Below, piece after piece: positions 22,501-34,500 of a stretch of DNA of 64,000 nucleotides (positions within the stretch are counted from its first letter, which is position 1; each line of letters starts with the position of its first letter). Location: the NCBI GenBank assembly GCA_012845835.1, contig JABAKD010000025.1, positions 957,001 to 1,021,000 of the forward strand, in the 5' to 3' direction. The DNA is from Undaria pinnatifida. Its lineage: Eukaryota > Sar > Phaeophyceae > Laminariales > Alariaceae. The position numbers were made by a program, and so were the translations under genes. Under the pieces are notes generated by a model, which ran no database searches, had not been told where the DNA came from, and worked only from the letters and a program-made list of their open reading frames with translations.

Positions 22501-25500
22501 TTCGATGTTTTACTAGGTAGAAAGTAGTACAGGCTCATTCGTTTCTTTTTGTCAGCACACGCGGTTCGAAACACACCGTTCAGGCACTCACTTCGCTAGA
22601 GAGCGACAATAAGAGCCCTGGCACCACAAACGCACACAGAAATATAGAGGAAAGGCACCGACAGCAACCCCCTGTTGCTATGTTGGAGCTGGTGTAAGAC
22701 ATCTGGGTGCATGGAGAGCAGTAGTGGCGTAGATGGATGCCGATCGAACCGCAAGGGAAACATCGCCTTGTGCCGGACTTAGAGCCCCTTTTGAGCGAGC
22801 TACGAGAGAGAGGTGCCCACTGCCGTAAACTTGTGTCACTTACAGAAAAGCATACTTTGGAACTTGGCTGCGCTTAACTCGAGGCATGCGATCGGCACTG
22901 TTTTAGCAAACTGGCACGTATTGATTTCGGCTGGTGTTTTGCGCTATTACACACATAAAACATCCACCACCAACTGCCGTCTTTTCTCTTGGTTTTCAAC
23001 ACCCTCATCGGTACAGATGTTGCCCGACGTCCACGCGTCAATTATTTCGAATGCTGTTGCCGGTATGTGGAGATGAGATTCACCTCGTCCTCAACGACAC
23101 AAGCAAGAGGTTCCCACTGCGTAGACTAAACGCGCTCATGAAGGCACACTACAGACGGCGTCGGGCGCATTCGTTTTTTTCCGCGGCCTACTGTGCGCCG
23201 CGTGCACAAGACAGGCAACTAAAAACGAAACACACATGTCTGGTCACACACGCTGATGTCGATGATTAGAAACCGCTGTAGTTTTTGTCCGTACACAGGC
23301 ATATGTCGCTCTGCACTGCACTGCTACATGTGACGGGCTCAAACATGTGGATGTCTATATCTACGACGGTGATGGCACATTTTCTGCCATGACCCTGCCG
23401 CTTTCAACCTGCGGTCACGACCTGCTCTTTGCAGCAACACGCGTTATTGCAAATTTTTAGGAGATAGATAAAGAACAAGCACACTCGACGTATAACAAGA
23501 CCATAGACTACACGAACATGGATGCGTCGAATCAACTTGTTGTATCGTCAACCGTGGCAGAAATATAATACGACAAAAGCAATCCACACATACCCGCACA
23601 TGGATTTTCACATCGCCTGCATTCGCCACAACATAGAGAGAAGAAAGATATTAATTAATTTATAGCAACCAACCCCCTGTTGCTTTGCTGTGCCTGTGTG
23701 GCGTATTTGGGTGCGTGGAGAACAGTAGTGCCGTAGATGCAAGCCGATCGAACCGCGCCAGCAACATCGCCCTGTGCGGAACTGAAGACCTCAAAAGCGA
23801 GCTAAGAGAGAGGTGCCCACTGCTGTGAATATTTTGGCGGTCACAGACAGGCATGCAAAATACCTTGACTGCGCTTCACTCGAAGGGTGCGATTGGCCCT
23901 GTGCGCGACAGAGGTAGGTACATGGACTACACGACCCACGCGTCGATGTTTTTGAACGCTGTTGCCTGTGTGTGGGGTTGAGTTTGGAGGAGTATTAGCT
24001 TGCGCGGTGAAAACCGACGTACCATTTCAGTGCCTTACCGCCGACGTACTTTGTTTGCATTCCCGTATTAGACTATATCAGTAGGATACACCATTTCTTT
24101 CTTTGTCTTCGGTTGAGGTCTATGGATTAGGATAACGTACAACATCCTTTGACCAAGAAGTGTTGTCCCGGGGATTGGGTTATCCTTGCGTCTGGGCTTT
24201 TTTTAGCTCTGCATGTGTGATCTCGCGAGATTGTTCTCCTGAGACCCGGGTTCTCTTTCCATCTCACGTTCGGTTTCCTCTCTCCTAGAACGAATGTCAA
24301 TAGACTAGACTATAGACCTATACATCAACACCACCGATGGAGGTTTTCCTTCGTCCAGTCTTTTCCGGTTCACCTTTTTCTTCAGGCATTCCTCTTTTGC
24401 AAAATCCATGTCTTCTTTTGACAACTAGTTCTATACGATCCATGGCCAATACATCACGCCCACCCTTGGGGGTCTGCTCTTGCTCCCCCCCCGCTACATT
24501 TTCTACACCCCAACAAACAGCACACATACAAAGTTTCTACTGCTTCACATATCTCGTCAACAACGGGACAAAACATGAAACTTCTTTTGTGGAACAGCAC
24601 GACGTGTTCGGCATGTAATCCTTGCCCAGAGTACTTCTCGCGTCTTTCATTGCCAACTACACCCGTGCAATTTCTTTCTTTCCGCCACGATCTCTCTTTA
24701 CGTCAAATACCTTCTGGCCCCACTCACTGCCCAATGGAGGCGGGGAGAACGATGTACTCAAAACCAATACTTCAGATATTATTTTCTCTCTTGTCTTGGG
24801 CATAAGATTGAAATTGACAGCATTTTCTTACATAAATGAATGATCGCATGCTTGTTTTAGGATCATTTCAGAGTTGATATTCCGCCAATCGAGAGTGTAT
24901 TAGCGTTAGGGTAACAATACTATATTCAGCTACACGCCCCTATTGCACTCAGCGGCTCCCATTTTATTATTATTGTGGTTATGCCACGCTACTTACGGCG
25001 CTGGGTACTGATCGCAACTCCTTACGACTAATGAATTTTCGGTTTGTGATCTACTCAGGCTGTTGGGCGGTGACGTGTGTAGCCGCCCTTGTTGTATTCG
25101 CTTTTGGGGGTGTCGGAATGGGCTGAAAAGGGTTATTGGTTGCGTCGAATAGGGGAAAACTGTCGTCCGCAGAGGGTAGTCCATAAGTGTAATAGATCTG
25201 CCGAGGCATACCTGCCCAAGATGTAGTCGAGCACGGGATTATTTTGCCCCTTCTTGCGGCGCGGCCCAGATAGCTCCAATGCAATTCCAATAAAAAAGTA
25301 AAAATTGGGCCTGCTTGGCATGGGCGGCAGGTGTCTTGCCAACGCCTCAGACTTCCCTTTTAAACCAAGCCTGCAGTAGGACGAGTGCCCTATTTTCATC
25401 GCCGGGTTTGAGCCAGTCGTACGGGTCAGTCTGCATCACACGAAACAAGAAGCCTTGGGCGAATTTTATGGCGCAGCATGGCCTACCGTTACCCTGCGAT

Positions 25501-28500
25501 CGCGGCACAGATGTTAAACAACACCAATGCTTGAGATCACGAAGGGGCAGGTGTTGAAAACTTTAGGCGAGACACAGAATATTCCTGCAGGTCGACCAAG
25601 TAATCATGTCCTCGGTGGTACTTACATCATAAGTTTTTCACAAGCGGAAGAGAAGCAACATATAATTTTCCCTCACATTCATGATGACAAGTACGACGGG
25701 AGGCGCGTATCTTTTCGTCTCTCGACAATCCCGAATACAAAACGTTATCCAATCACTACAAAATGGCCCAGTACCCATTGGAGGGGCGATTCCAGGGCCG
25801 TACCATATTACTAGCCCACCCCGATGAGCCGCATATGCAGAAATATGGGAACTCGGGTAAAACCGGTACTGCGATATATATCATGATCATCAAGTCGAAT
25901 ATGCGGCTCAATAAAACACACTCAGAATCCACCCCCATAAATGTGATCGGATAGGGCCTGCAGCCGGGAAAAACGTGAACAATTGCAATTGAGGAAACAC
26001 TTCGGCGCTATGATCAGGGAAACCAACACAGAAACCTTCTGCGGGCCGCCGGCATGGCGGGGGGTGACCCCAAAAAAGGCAAACACTCGAAACGGATAGG
26101 TGACACCACCTACTGCCCCGTGAAGGGAAGAAGTGTCTAGCTGTCTACCTATAAACGTAGAACGAATACAACACAGGAAAATAACAGACAGTCCAGTGCC
26201 ACGGCATGAATGGACAAGGTACCCTGGTCGCCCCCAGGCTCGGAGCTGAGCAGGGCATAGGCAGGGCGAAGTTTGAATGAACACGAACAAACGACAGTCC
26301 TGTGCCTGAAACAGCAACCTGATTACCCACACCCTCACCCTACACTGAGTGGGGGGGGTCGGCAGGACTGAACGAAAATTGTAGGAACCGCCCTAAACTT
26401 GGTTGTAACGAACGAAACACCACGAACAACCCAGGAAGAACTCTAAACCTCGTTCCCGAAACAAATACAAGTACGCGGAGAAGCAACGAATCTTCCCATT
26501 TCTGTCCTGAATTCTACGCCATTTTTCATGTAGCTGGGGTGAGGCACATATCTCTGCAGGTCGAGCAAGTAACATGCACTCGGTATTACTCACATTTTAA
26601 GGGGAGAAGCGCATAATAAGCAACTTGCATTAGTGTCTCAGAATCATGATGACAACTTGGACGGGAGGCGCATGTCTCTCGGTCTCCTTGACAGAATCCA
26701 AATAGTAAACGCCGTTCAATCAAAGCCAAAAAGACCAATTACCATTCATAAGTGCGGTATTTGACGGCCGTTTCAAGGCCGTACCAGGCCAGTCGCACGA
26801 ATGCCTCACAGACAACGTAGTTAAAGGCCCCCTTTACCGTAGGCTTGGTCTCAACGAAAAGAAATAGAGCAAAGCTGGCACGTTGCTCGGGCGAATTTTC
26901 TCTATGCCCCCAAATGATCGACAAAAACGGGCGTATATCCCCCTTAACCATTCCCAACATTCATAACCTGCTGCTGCGCCTGCGGGCATTCGTTGTCGTC
27001 ATACGAAGATACCAAGTGTATGCAACGATACTACACGGCTGGGCTTGTGCGTGAGATGCCGAACATGAGAGCTTATCTTATTCAAGGCGAAACACACCCG
27101 AAAGCACCCTCGTCGGGCACCTACATAACATTACTGAATCAGAACATTCGAACTATAGCCACACATGTAGTCGCTGATACGCCCACAGAACAATCAACCC
27201 TGTTTTCAAGTTTCGATGCGTCAACGTTTTGAATTTTGTTCGCTGGGATATGTCCTTGCATATCCAGTACGGCATTCCCCAACGCCCGGCTCGTTTGGTT
27301 TTGTTGTTGAGGCGTTCCGCCTACTCAAGACGATCCGTGTCACGCAGGCAACCTAGACGGCACAGTCTACCACGTCCCCCTCCCCCCCCCTCTGTCTCCG
27401 ACGCCGGGCTCTATGAAATATCGCACGCCGGATAAGGGTGTTATTTGACCCTCAAAAAATTGAAAACTAAACAAGTACGGGCCAGAAGATACTGGATTTA
27501 GCTCGTGCCACACAATCCAACATATTGAGCGCCTTCGCCCCCATTCCACCTACGGATTTCATTCCAACGCATGGTAAAGTTCGATAATGAATATTGCTCG
27601 TGAAGCGATGACGGTCTTGATAACGACTTTGCGCGTCATAATAGCATGAAACCGGACTCCTCACCTTCTTCGCGCGTGACAGCGCGACAGCAGTCTCCTT
27701 TCTCGAACATCCCTGAGGTACTTCGCGTGCTCGTAGTTGCGACGTCTTGATGTCGCGGCTGATCTTGATTTGAGAAAAATGTTACTCCGCTCTGCAGAAA
27801 GTGGAGATCGTTCTTCGAACTTCTTGGAAAAGCTTCGCGAACTGAAGAAAATTACTCCCATAGCAGGAAGTGGATATCGTTCTTCAAGCTTCCTGGAAAA
27901 GCTTGGCGAACTCAGCGCGACGCCGTTTCATAGTGCCAGTCGATACGTACATCAAAGGCGACGAGGTTCATAACCTGAAATACTGATGTGCACCGAGTCC
28001 CTGAGTATATGACACGGGCTGCAGAGGTGGCACCGAAGGGTCTGTTAAGATCACTTGTGAAATGAAATTCTGCTCGAAAGTGGCGCTTATGCGGCGAAAC
28101 CATGGAAAAAAGTATGAGTAGAAACGTAGGAGTGGAGGAGGAGGAGAAAAACGATTAAGGAGTGATAGAGATGGGCGATACCTTCACCTGATCACGGGAC
28201 TATGCCCAATCTATGCTCTACGGCAGCCCGTCCTCTGCCTTGCATCGTTCCATGTCACGTCCTTGCAATTAGGTTTAAGTAACGTCTTCTGTAATGTTCT
28301 TCCGATACGTTTGGTGGTAAGTTAGTTAACCTGTACAAAGATCAACTTCCTATACAGATAGCTTGGTTCTTACACAGGATGCCGCCCAGAAAGAGCAAAC
28401 TCCTACGTATTCGGCGGCATGTTGACTTTATCCGCATGTAGAACTATTATACTCAGAGTACTCAAGATGGTAACTAATAATCAAATAGATACGAATGGAC

Positions 28501-31500
28501 TGCAGAGTCCATATTCAAAGCAATTCCAGAGTGTACTCGTTATGGAGAAGTATTTAGCGTTCACGGGCGTCAAGGAATACCACGTTGCTGGTGTTTGTCG
28601 CAGACATGTGGTGGACGGCGGTACGTTTTCTACTTTTTGCAATCGGCTTTACATTGTTCAGCTCAATTCGTAAGAGATATCATCCTCAGCAACCTTTCTA
28701 AGCGTACCGTAGGTGCAGATAGGTGTGTTCCTTTCCCCGCCTCGGTGCTCGATCTTTTGAAATGCGCACAAGGTTGAGCATTCCCACTGCTCGATGCGTT
28801 TCATCGAAGTAGTGCTAACTCACACGTTTTCCGCTGCATAGACGATTTTAGAAGAGAAATTCCGTATATTGTCATAGCCACGAGATTCACCTAGCACAAT
28901 CGGAAACGCTGGTGCTTGTGGCCACGTGTGGAGCAAAAGCTAGTATCACGATGCTCAGCAGCATCATGCGGTGAAATAGTTGGGGAGATTGTGCTGATGA
29001 TGCAACTTGAACTGCCTAATACTGCGATGATGGACAGGTGTTTGGGTGGGATTCTACGGGCTCGATCCATTTCAACGAGGTCAACTGCTCCGACAATGTG
29101 GCGACATCATACGGTGGCTGCTTTTACGGTGCAGGCAGAAACACGTTCAACGAGGGCACCGTCATGCTAGGCAACAAGGCGCTTAGCGGTGGCTGCATAC
29201 GTGAGAGGAACCTGTCTCGGTTATAGTAGGGGCGCTGACACCGGTAACACCAGTGACATGATATATATATATATACTAGAGATGTTCGAGTGCTGCAAAC
29301 GTTGCAAAGCCTCTCTACCGGACAGGGCACTATCGAACACCTCGAGTCTTGCCGAAATCGCACGCCGGCACCAATGTCGTTCTGGATAGGTATCAATCAC
29401 TCGTACACGTCTTGCAGCTTGTGTGCAGCCACTCCCCCAACACTAGCAACCCGTTTTGAACTGCACATGACATCCATACTAGTAACGAGTACCTTGTCCC
29501 CAAACCTCGAGGGTGGTGTACTACGGTATTGAATGGAGTTGTCAGCAATTTTGCGTAGAACCGCCGAGATTCGTCGATGACTGAGGTTGTAGCCTCGTAG
29601 TAGATCTCGTTGGAAGGCTTTCCAATCCACTCCGATGTCTCCCGCGCCACACCTACTGTAATACATTATCGGCCTAGCCGTCAGATGCTTGGCATGAGGT
29701 CTCCTGCGAACTTCCACCTTATGTTTCCGACGTGTCCCGGACAGTCGTGCACGAGAGCAGCAATGTTAGCATCACCGGAGGTGAATATACATGCGAATGC
29801 GACGAACTAGGCGGTTTCCTTTTTGCTGAGGGTGGCAGTTTTGTGAAGATCGCCGCGGGATTGTTCCAGGGCAACGTTGCGGGCTCGAAAGGCGGCGCGG
29901 TAAGGGATTCGGATTGTCAATACATGGATGAAAAACTGCATTCTGTGCGACAGCTCAGCTCAGGCATTTCTAAAACTTGCTCTGATGCAGTAGACTATGC
30001 ATGCGTCGTCCTCAATGCAGGAAGGGTGCGTTCTTTTAATGATCAGCCCGACACTTTGTACGTACCTATCACGTCTTATGTATGCAGGTGCTCAGTACCA
30101 TTTTCAATACAGTGCCTCGCGCGAGAGTTAGCCGGGATGATTAGTGGCAGCACTGAAAACCTTCCCCGCATACAATTTTAACCTGCATCGATGGTGTATA
30201 GTGCGGCACATCAATGGACCGCTTGAACATATATATTTTCATGCGTACGTCAGCACCAACCTTGACGGTAGGTAACGTCATGGGGCAAGACACGTTTTTC
30301 CGATGCAGACCATTCATTTTTGTGTCCTCTTGTTTCAGCGTCTGCTCTATCGCTTTTGCAACATGTCGTTCTTCACCTTTGTTGTTGCTTTTTTTTTACC
30401 TATAAAACAGCTACGTAGTTATTTGTTCCACTGCCGTTTTGGAAATCGGTACACGGCCGCCCGTGCCAGAATCCCAAACCTTGCAGTCAAATTGGTGTTG
30501 CCTTCGTTACCATAACTCGGCTCTAAAATTCATGTCAATATCGACTATCACACAAGTCGTTTTCCCCAACGGCTCGCGTCCCTTACACCGGCTTCCGGCC
30601 TGAAACTTGTTTGTTTATGGCACGAATATGAACTTCTTTTGAACGTCCTATCCGGCTTTCTTTTTGGTAACACCGACAAAGATCTACTGCGACGGAGGGG
30701 TCAACGGATTGGATGTTTTGATCGAGGGGGGGGTGTTCAGCCAAAACGAGGCGCAGTCGTCCGGAGGCGTGATCGCTTCGTGGGGGAATGATGTGAAAGT
30801 CACTTTCACTGGGGGCACCTTCGCCAATAACACCGCAAAGTGAGCTTTCCAACTGGCCCTGTCGCGTACCACTCGTTACAGTTGCAATATGTTAGCTATG
30901 TGGTTGTGATCCCACCACCTGAAATGAGAACATTGAAGTACCACCACTGTAGATATCGAAAAACCCCCCATCCATAATCCCATTGCTATGTGCCTGCCTC
31001 TCCACATCTTTACATGATCGAGGATGTCGTTCCCACTTACCACAGCTGGAGTTTTCTTTCGCGAGAAACACGATTGTTTCGGCTGGGGATCCTGCTCCGA
31101 TCTCTCTTGGCTACCCTGATTCGTATCACGCTCTGCGCATTGTCTCAGGCTTTTCGGGGGCTTCATATTTGCAGAGGAAGAAGCTAGTATCGTGTGCAAA
31201 GGGAGCACGATCGTGAACAACTCTGCTGGTGTCCTAGCCGGCGGTATATTTGCTCAAGAATCCATGTGGGTGAACTTTAGCTGCGACCTGATCTCCAACG
31301 AGTCGCCCCAAGCCGCGGCCATCTACCTGACGAACGTTAACAGTGCCACGTTCGAAAACCAATTCGTCCTCGACAACCTGGCCTCGGGAGGCAGCGTGAT
31401 GTATGTGACCGCGAGCACCGTCGTTGTCAGAGACGTGAGGTTTTCGTCGAGTGTCGGCCTTGGTGAATACTCCTCTAACCGCGCGGTACAGTTGGGCGCC

Positions 31501-34500
31501 GACACCACTTTCGAAGCGGAGAGTTGCGTGTTCGTTGGCTGGCAAGGTGACACCATTATCTTCAGCACGAGCTCGGCTAATGGATCGCTTGTTCTTGACA
31601 GCTGCGACTTCAGCGACAGCGCCGCGACCACGGCAGTCATCTCGCCCAACTCCGATGCGGAAATCCGCAACGCCGTCGTCAGCAAGGACACCGTTCTCAA
31701 CGTCATCCAAAATGACTCCCTGCTTCTAGTTGACCGTGCTTTGGATTGCGATAATTCCAATGCCTGCGGGGCTGGAGCGTGCGTGAACAGTAACCTCGGT
31801 GTATTGTGCGAGTGCGTCGAGGGCGGGTATTGCCTGAACGATGGCGGTGGTCTATCCCTCAACCTCACAAGTCCACCAGCTTTAGAGACCTTCAGCCCTG
31901 ATACGGTATCTTATGAGTTGGAGGTCTCGTCGACGATGCCGGGATCGACGCACATAATCTGGTACCTGGAATACGATGGCGGTGACCTAGACCTGGTTGT
32001 GCTCCCGTACAGCGGGGTGTTGCCTCCTTACGGTGCAGTTACTGTTCATGTTTCTGGTACCTCTGTGACGCAGAATATAGGGGGGGGGGTGCCAAGTCGT
32101 TTCGATCTGATATCGATAGGGAACGATACCTCGCCCTCTGCCGCCGTCCAAAATTTTGAAGTCACCTCGGCATACTATTTATGTAAAGCTTTCGAATACT
32201 ACGACGACACTTTGCTTGCCAGCCACGAAAACGATGTCATCCAGTGCAAACAATGTGCTGCCATCGAGGGTGACGAGGGGGTTGATTGCACGAGTCCGGG
32301 GGCGACAAAGGCCTCGCTGCCGATTCGGAAGGGTTACTGGCGCTCAAGTAATCAGTCCCTGGTGGTTCACGAATGCTTGCACTCGGACGCCTGCGTGGGT
32401 GCGACGGAAGTATCTAATTCAGACGGCTACTGCGAGGATGGATACAAGGGTCCATGTGAGTCCGCCCAAAGCATTAATATAGTGTTCGGGTCCATGACGG
32501 GATATTGTAGAAGTGTTTAGCCGTGTTGGCGAGTCTATGGCGAGCAGCCCCGCTACCGAACGACATTGATGGTAGTGCCAGAATATGTCACGGCCGATCA
32601 ACCCTTCTATTGATTTGAACGCTGCGGTTTGCATTTCTTGAACAACCTTACCGACGACGGTAATTGGCTTCGTGTCAAGCATCGATCACTCTTTTATGGC
32701 ATGTTCCCAAATATCACTGTACCGCTGTTTTTTCAGATTGCGCCGTCTGCGCTGAAGGGTACGGACGGAGCCTCGGTAACACTTGTCATTACTGCGACGG
32801 AACTATGGCCCGTTTGCTCATCTTGGCCTGCACAGTCTTCGCGGTGTTAACGCTCTTGCTGCTATTCCTTGCAGCTGCTTTTCTTGTCGGCGGGCCTCAT
32901 GCTATTATCGCCGTCCGCGACTACGTGAAACACACGTTCTCCACGCTACGGAAGGCGTCCATGTCTTCGCTTTCTGTGAGAGAGAACAAGTATCCAGAAC
33001 GGAAACATTCCGTCAAAGGAGCCATACTAGACTCAGAGGTTGTATGCGTTGTTCCAGTGCTTGACTTTACAGCGAACGTTAAACGCGGCGGTGGTGAAGA
33101 TGGCCCCGAATGGAAGATGGAATCAACGCGTTCATCAGAGAGTGACGAGGCTATAATGACGTACACCGGGCCTTTCGCCGTCAATGTTGGAGGCATAACC
33201 GGTATGGTGCAGACGATGGAGACGGGTGGACACGATACTACAGACGAGCCAGTTTATTCTGGTCGACTTAGTCGACTGACCGTGGAAAAACAGGACAAAC
33301 CCGTCGAAGTCGCGGCTGCGGGCGGCGGGAATTCCAAGTGCTGCGGAGTCGACAAGAAGGTCATGCGTTGGTCATCGAATCTACCACTAAATAAGCTCAA
33401 AATTGTAGTGGGAGTATGGCAGATCCTCGCCGTTTTTTCGAGCATCACCGGGGTCGAGTTCCCGAATTCCTACTCGGTGTTTCTATCTTGGATCAACGTC
33501 TTCAACTTCGACCTAGGGTACATTCTCTCGGCCTCGTGCGTCATGCCGTCTGTGAACTTCTACCTTAGCCTGCTGGCTACGACGCTCGGGCCAATTGTGT
33601 TGGCTTCCGGTCTGGTGTGGACGTACCGGATGGCGAAAAAAAGGGCGGGAATCGGGTCCGCTGGAGAAGCCGAAAAACGACAGGCATGGTCGAGACACAT
33701 GACAGCAGGGTTACTTCTATCGTTCCTGGTGCGCACACATTGTTTGACGTGCGAAGTTAACAAAGCCCAAGAAGGGGAGATGGATAAGCGGAAATCACGG
33801 TATAGTTTGTTTACGAATCACCACATGTGGAGATGGACTATTCCATCCGTTTCATCTCTAGGGCGGGGGTGACTGGTTGGTTGTGAGACTGTCATGAATC
33901 CAAGGTTTGGTATGGGCTGATGGGCACATTTAGTAGGCAAAAAAAGGTCGCACTGTTGTGGCTGAGGTTCCGTGATTTCGTCATGGCGGCAGCATTTCCT
34001 TCGATTGCGACCAAACGGTTGATCGTGTAGGACCCATACATAGTGCCTGACGAGGGTGGCCATGCATAAATCAGCACTCTTGTTGTGTCTATCTCCCTGC
34101 ACCCTGTTAATTACCAGCCGAAAACTCTATATTTGGCCTTGTAGATTACTCGTGCCTTCGCTTATGTGCCGATTAATCCGTTGCATCGTGCAACTTGTAG
34201 GTGTTCACCTCGGCCTCTTCCGCGTTGTTGAAGACGTTCGCCTGCGATGAAAATGCTGTTGCCGGAGAACGCTACCTCAGGGCAGACTACAGCTTATCGT
34301 GTGACACGGGTTTGCACATGTTCTTTAACGTGTACGCGGGGCTCATGATCCTGGTGAGTAAACTGCCGGTCCAACGTTGTCGCTGTGCGCAAACAACGTT
34401 GGGTCTCTGTACACGAGGTATTTTGTCGTCTAGCCTACAGTGCATGCGGAGTAACCATTTGTTTTTCGCGAGTTGCATGCATTCAATAAGCATGCCTCTG

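Larger units (their letters stand above)
16543..29037 (+). other. Gene A intron 1, 12.5 kb, repeat-filled
   Basis: It is far longer than the other gene A introns (208-782 bp). Contents: minus-strand open frames at 17603-18467, a dispersed repeat at about 20985-21500, tRNA-like pairs at 21700-22140, direct repeats at 22665/23667 and 25565/26540, a protein-like relic at 25398-25470, and a 69-bp tandem repeat at 27794-27931. A few weak coil-like words (near 16700 and 28385) hint at lost or skipped exons. Stretches not listed separately (18468-20984, 24000-25390, 27060-27730, 28100-28900) hold nothing I can name. Confidence 0.6.

Noticed and set aside
31323-31868. 181-codon minus-strand frame
   Set aside because: Antisense shadow of gene A exon 5, whose coding status is supported by gene B.
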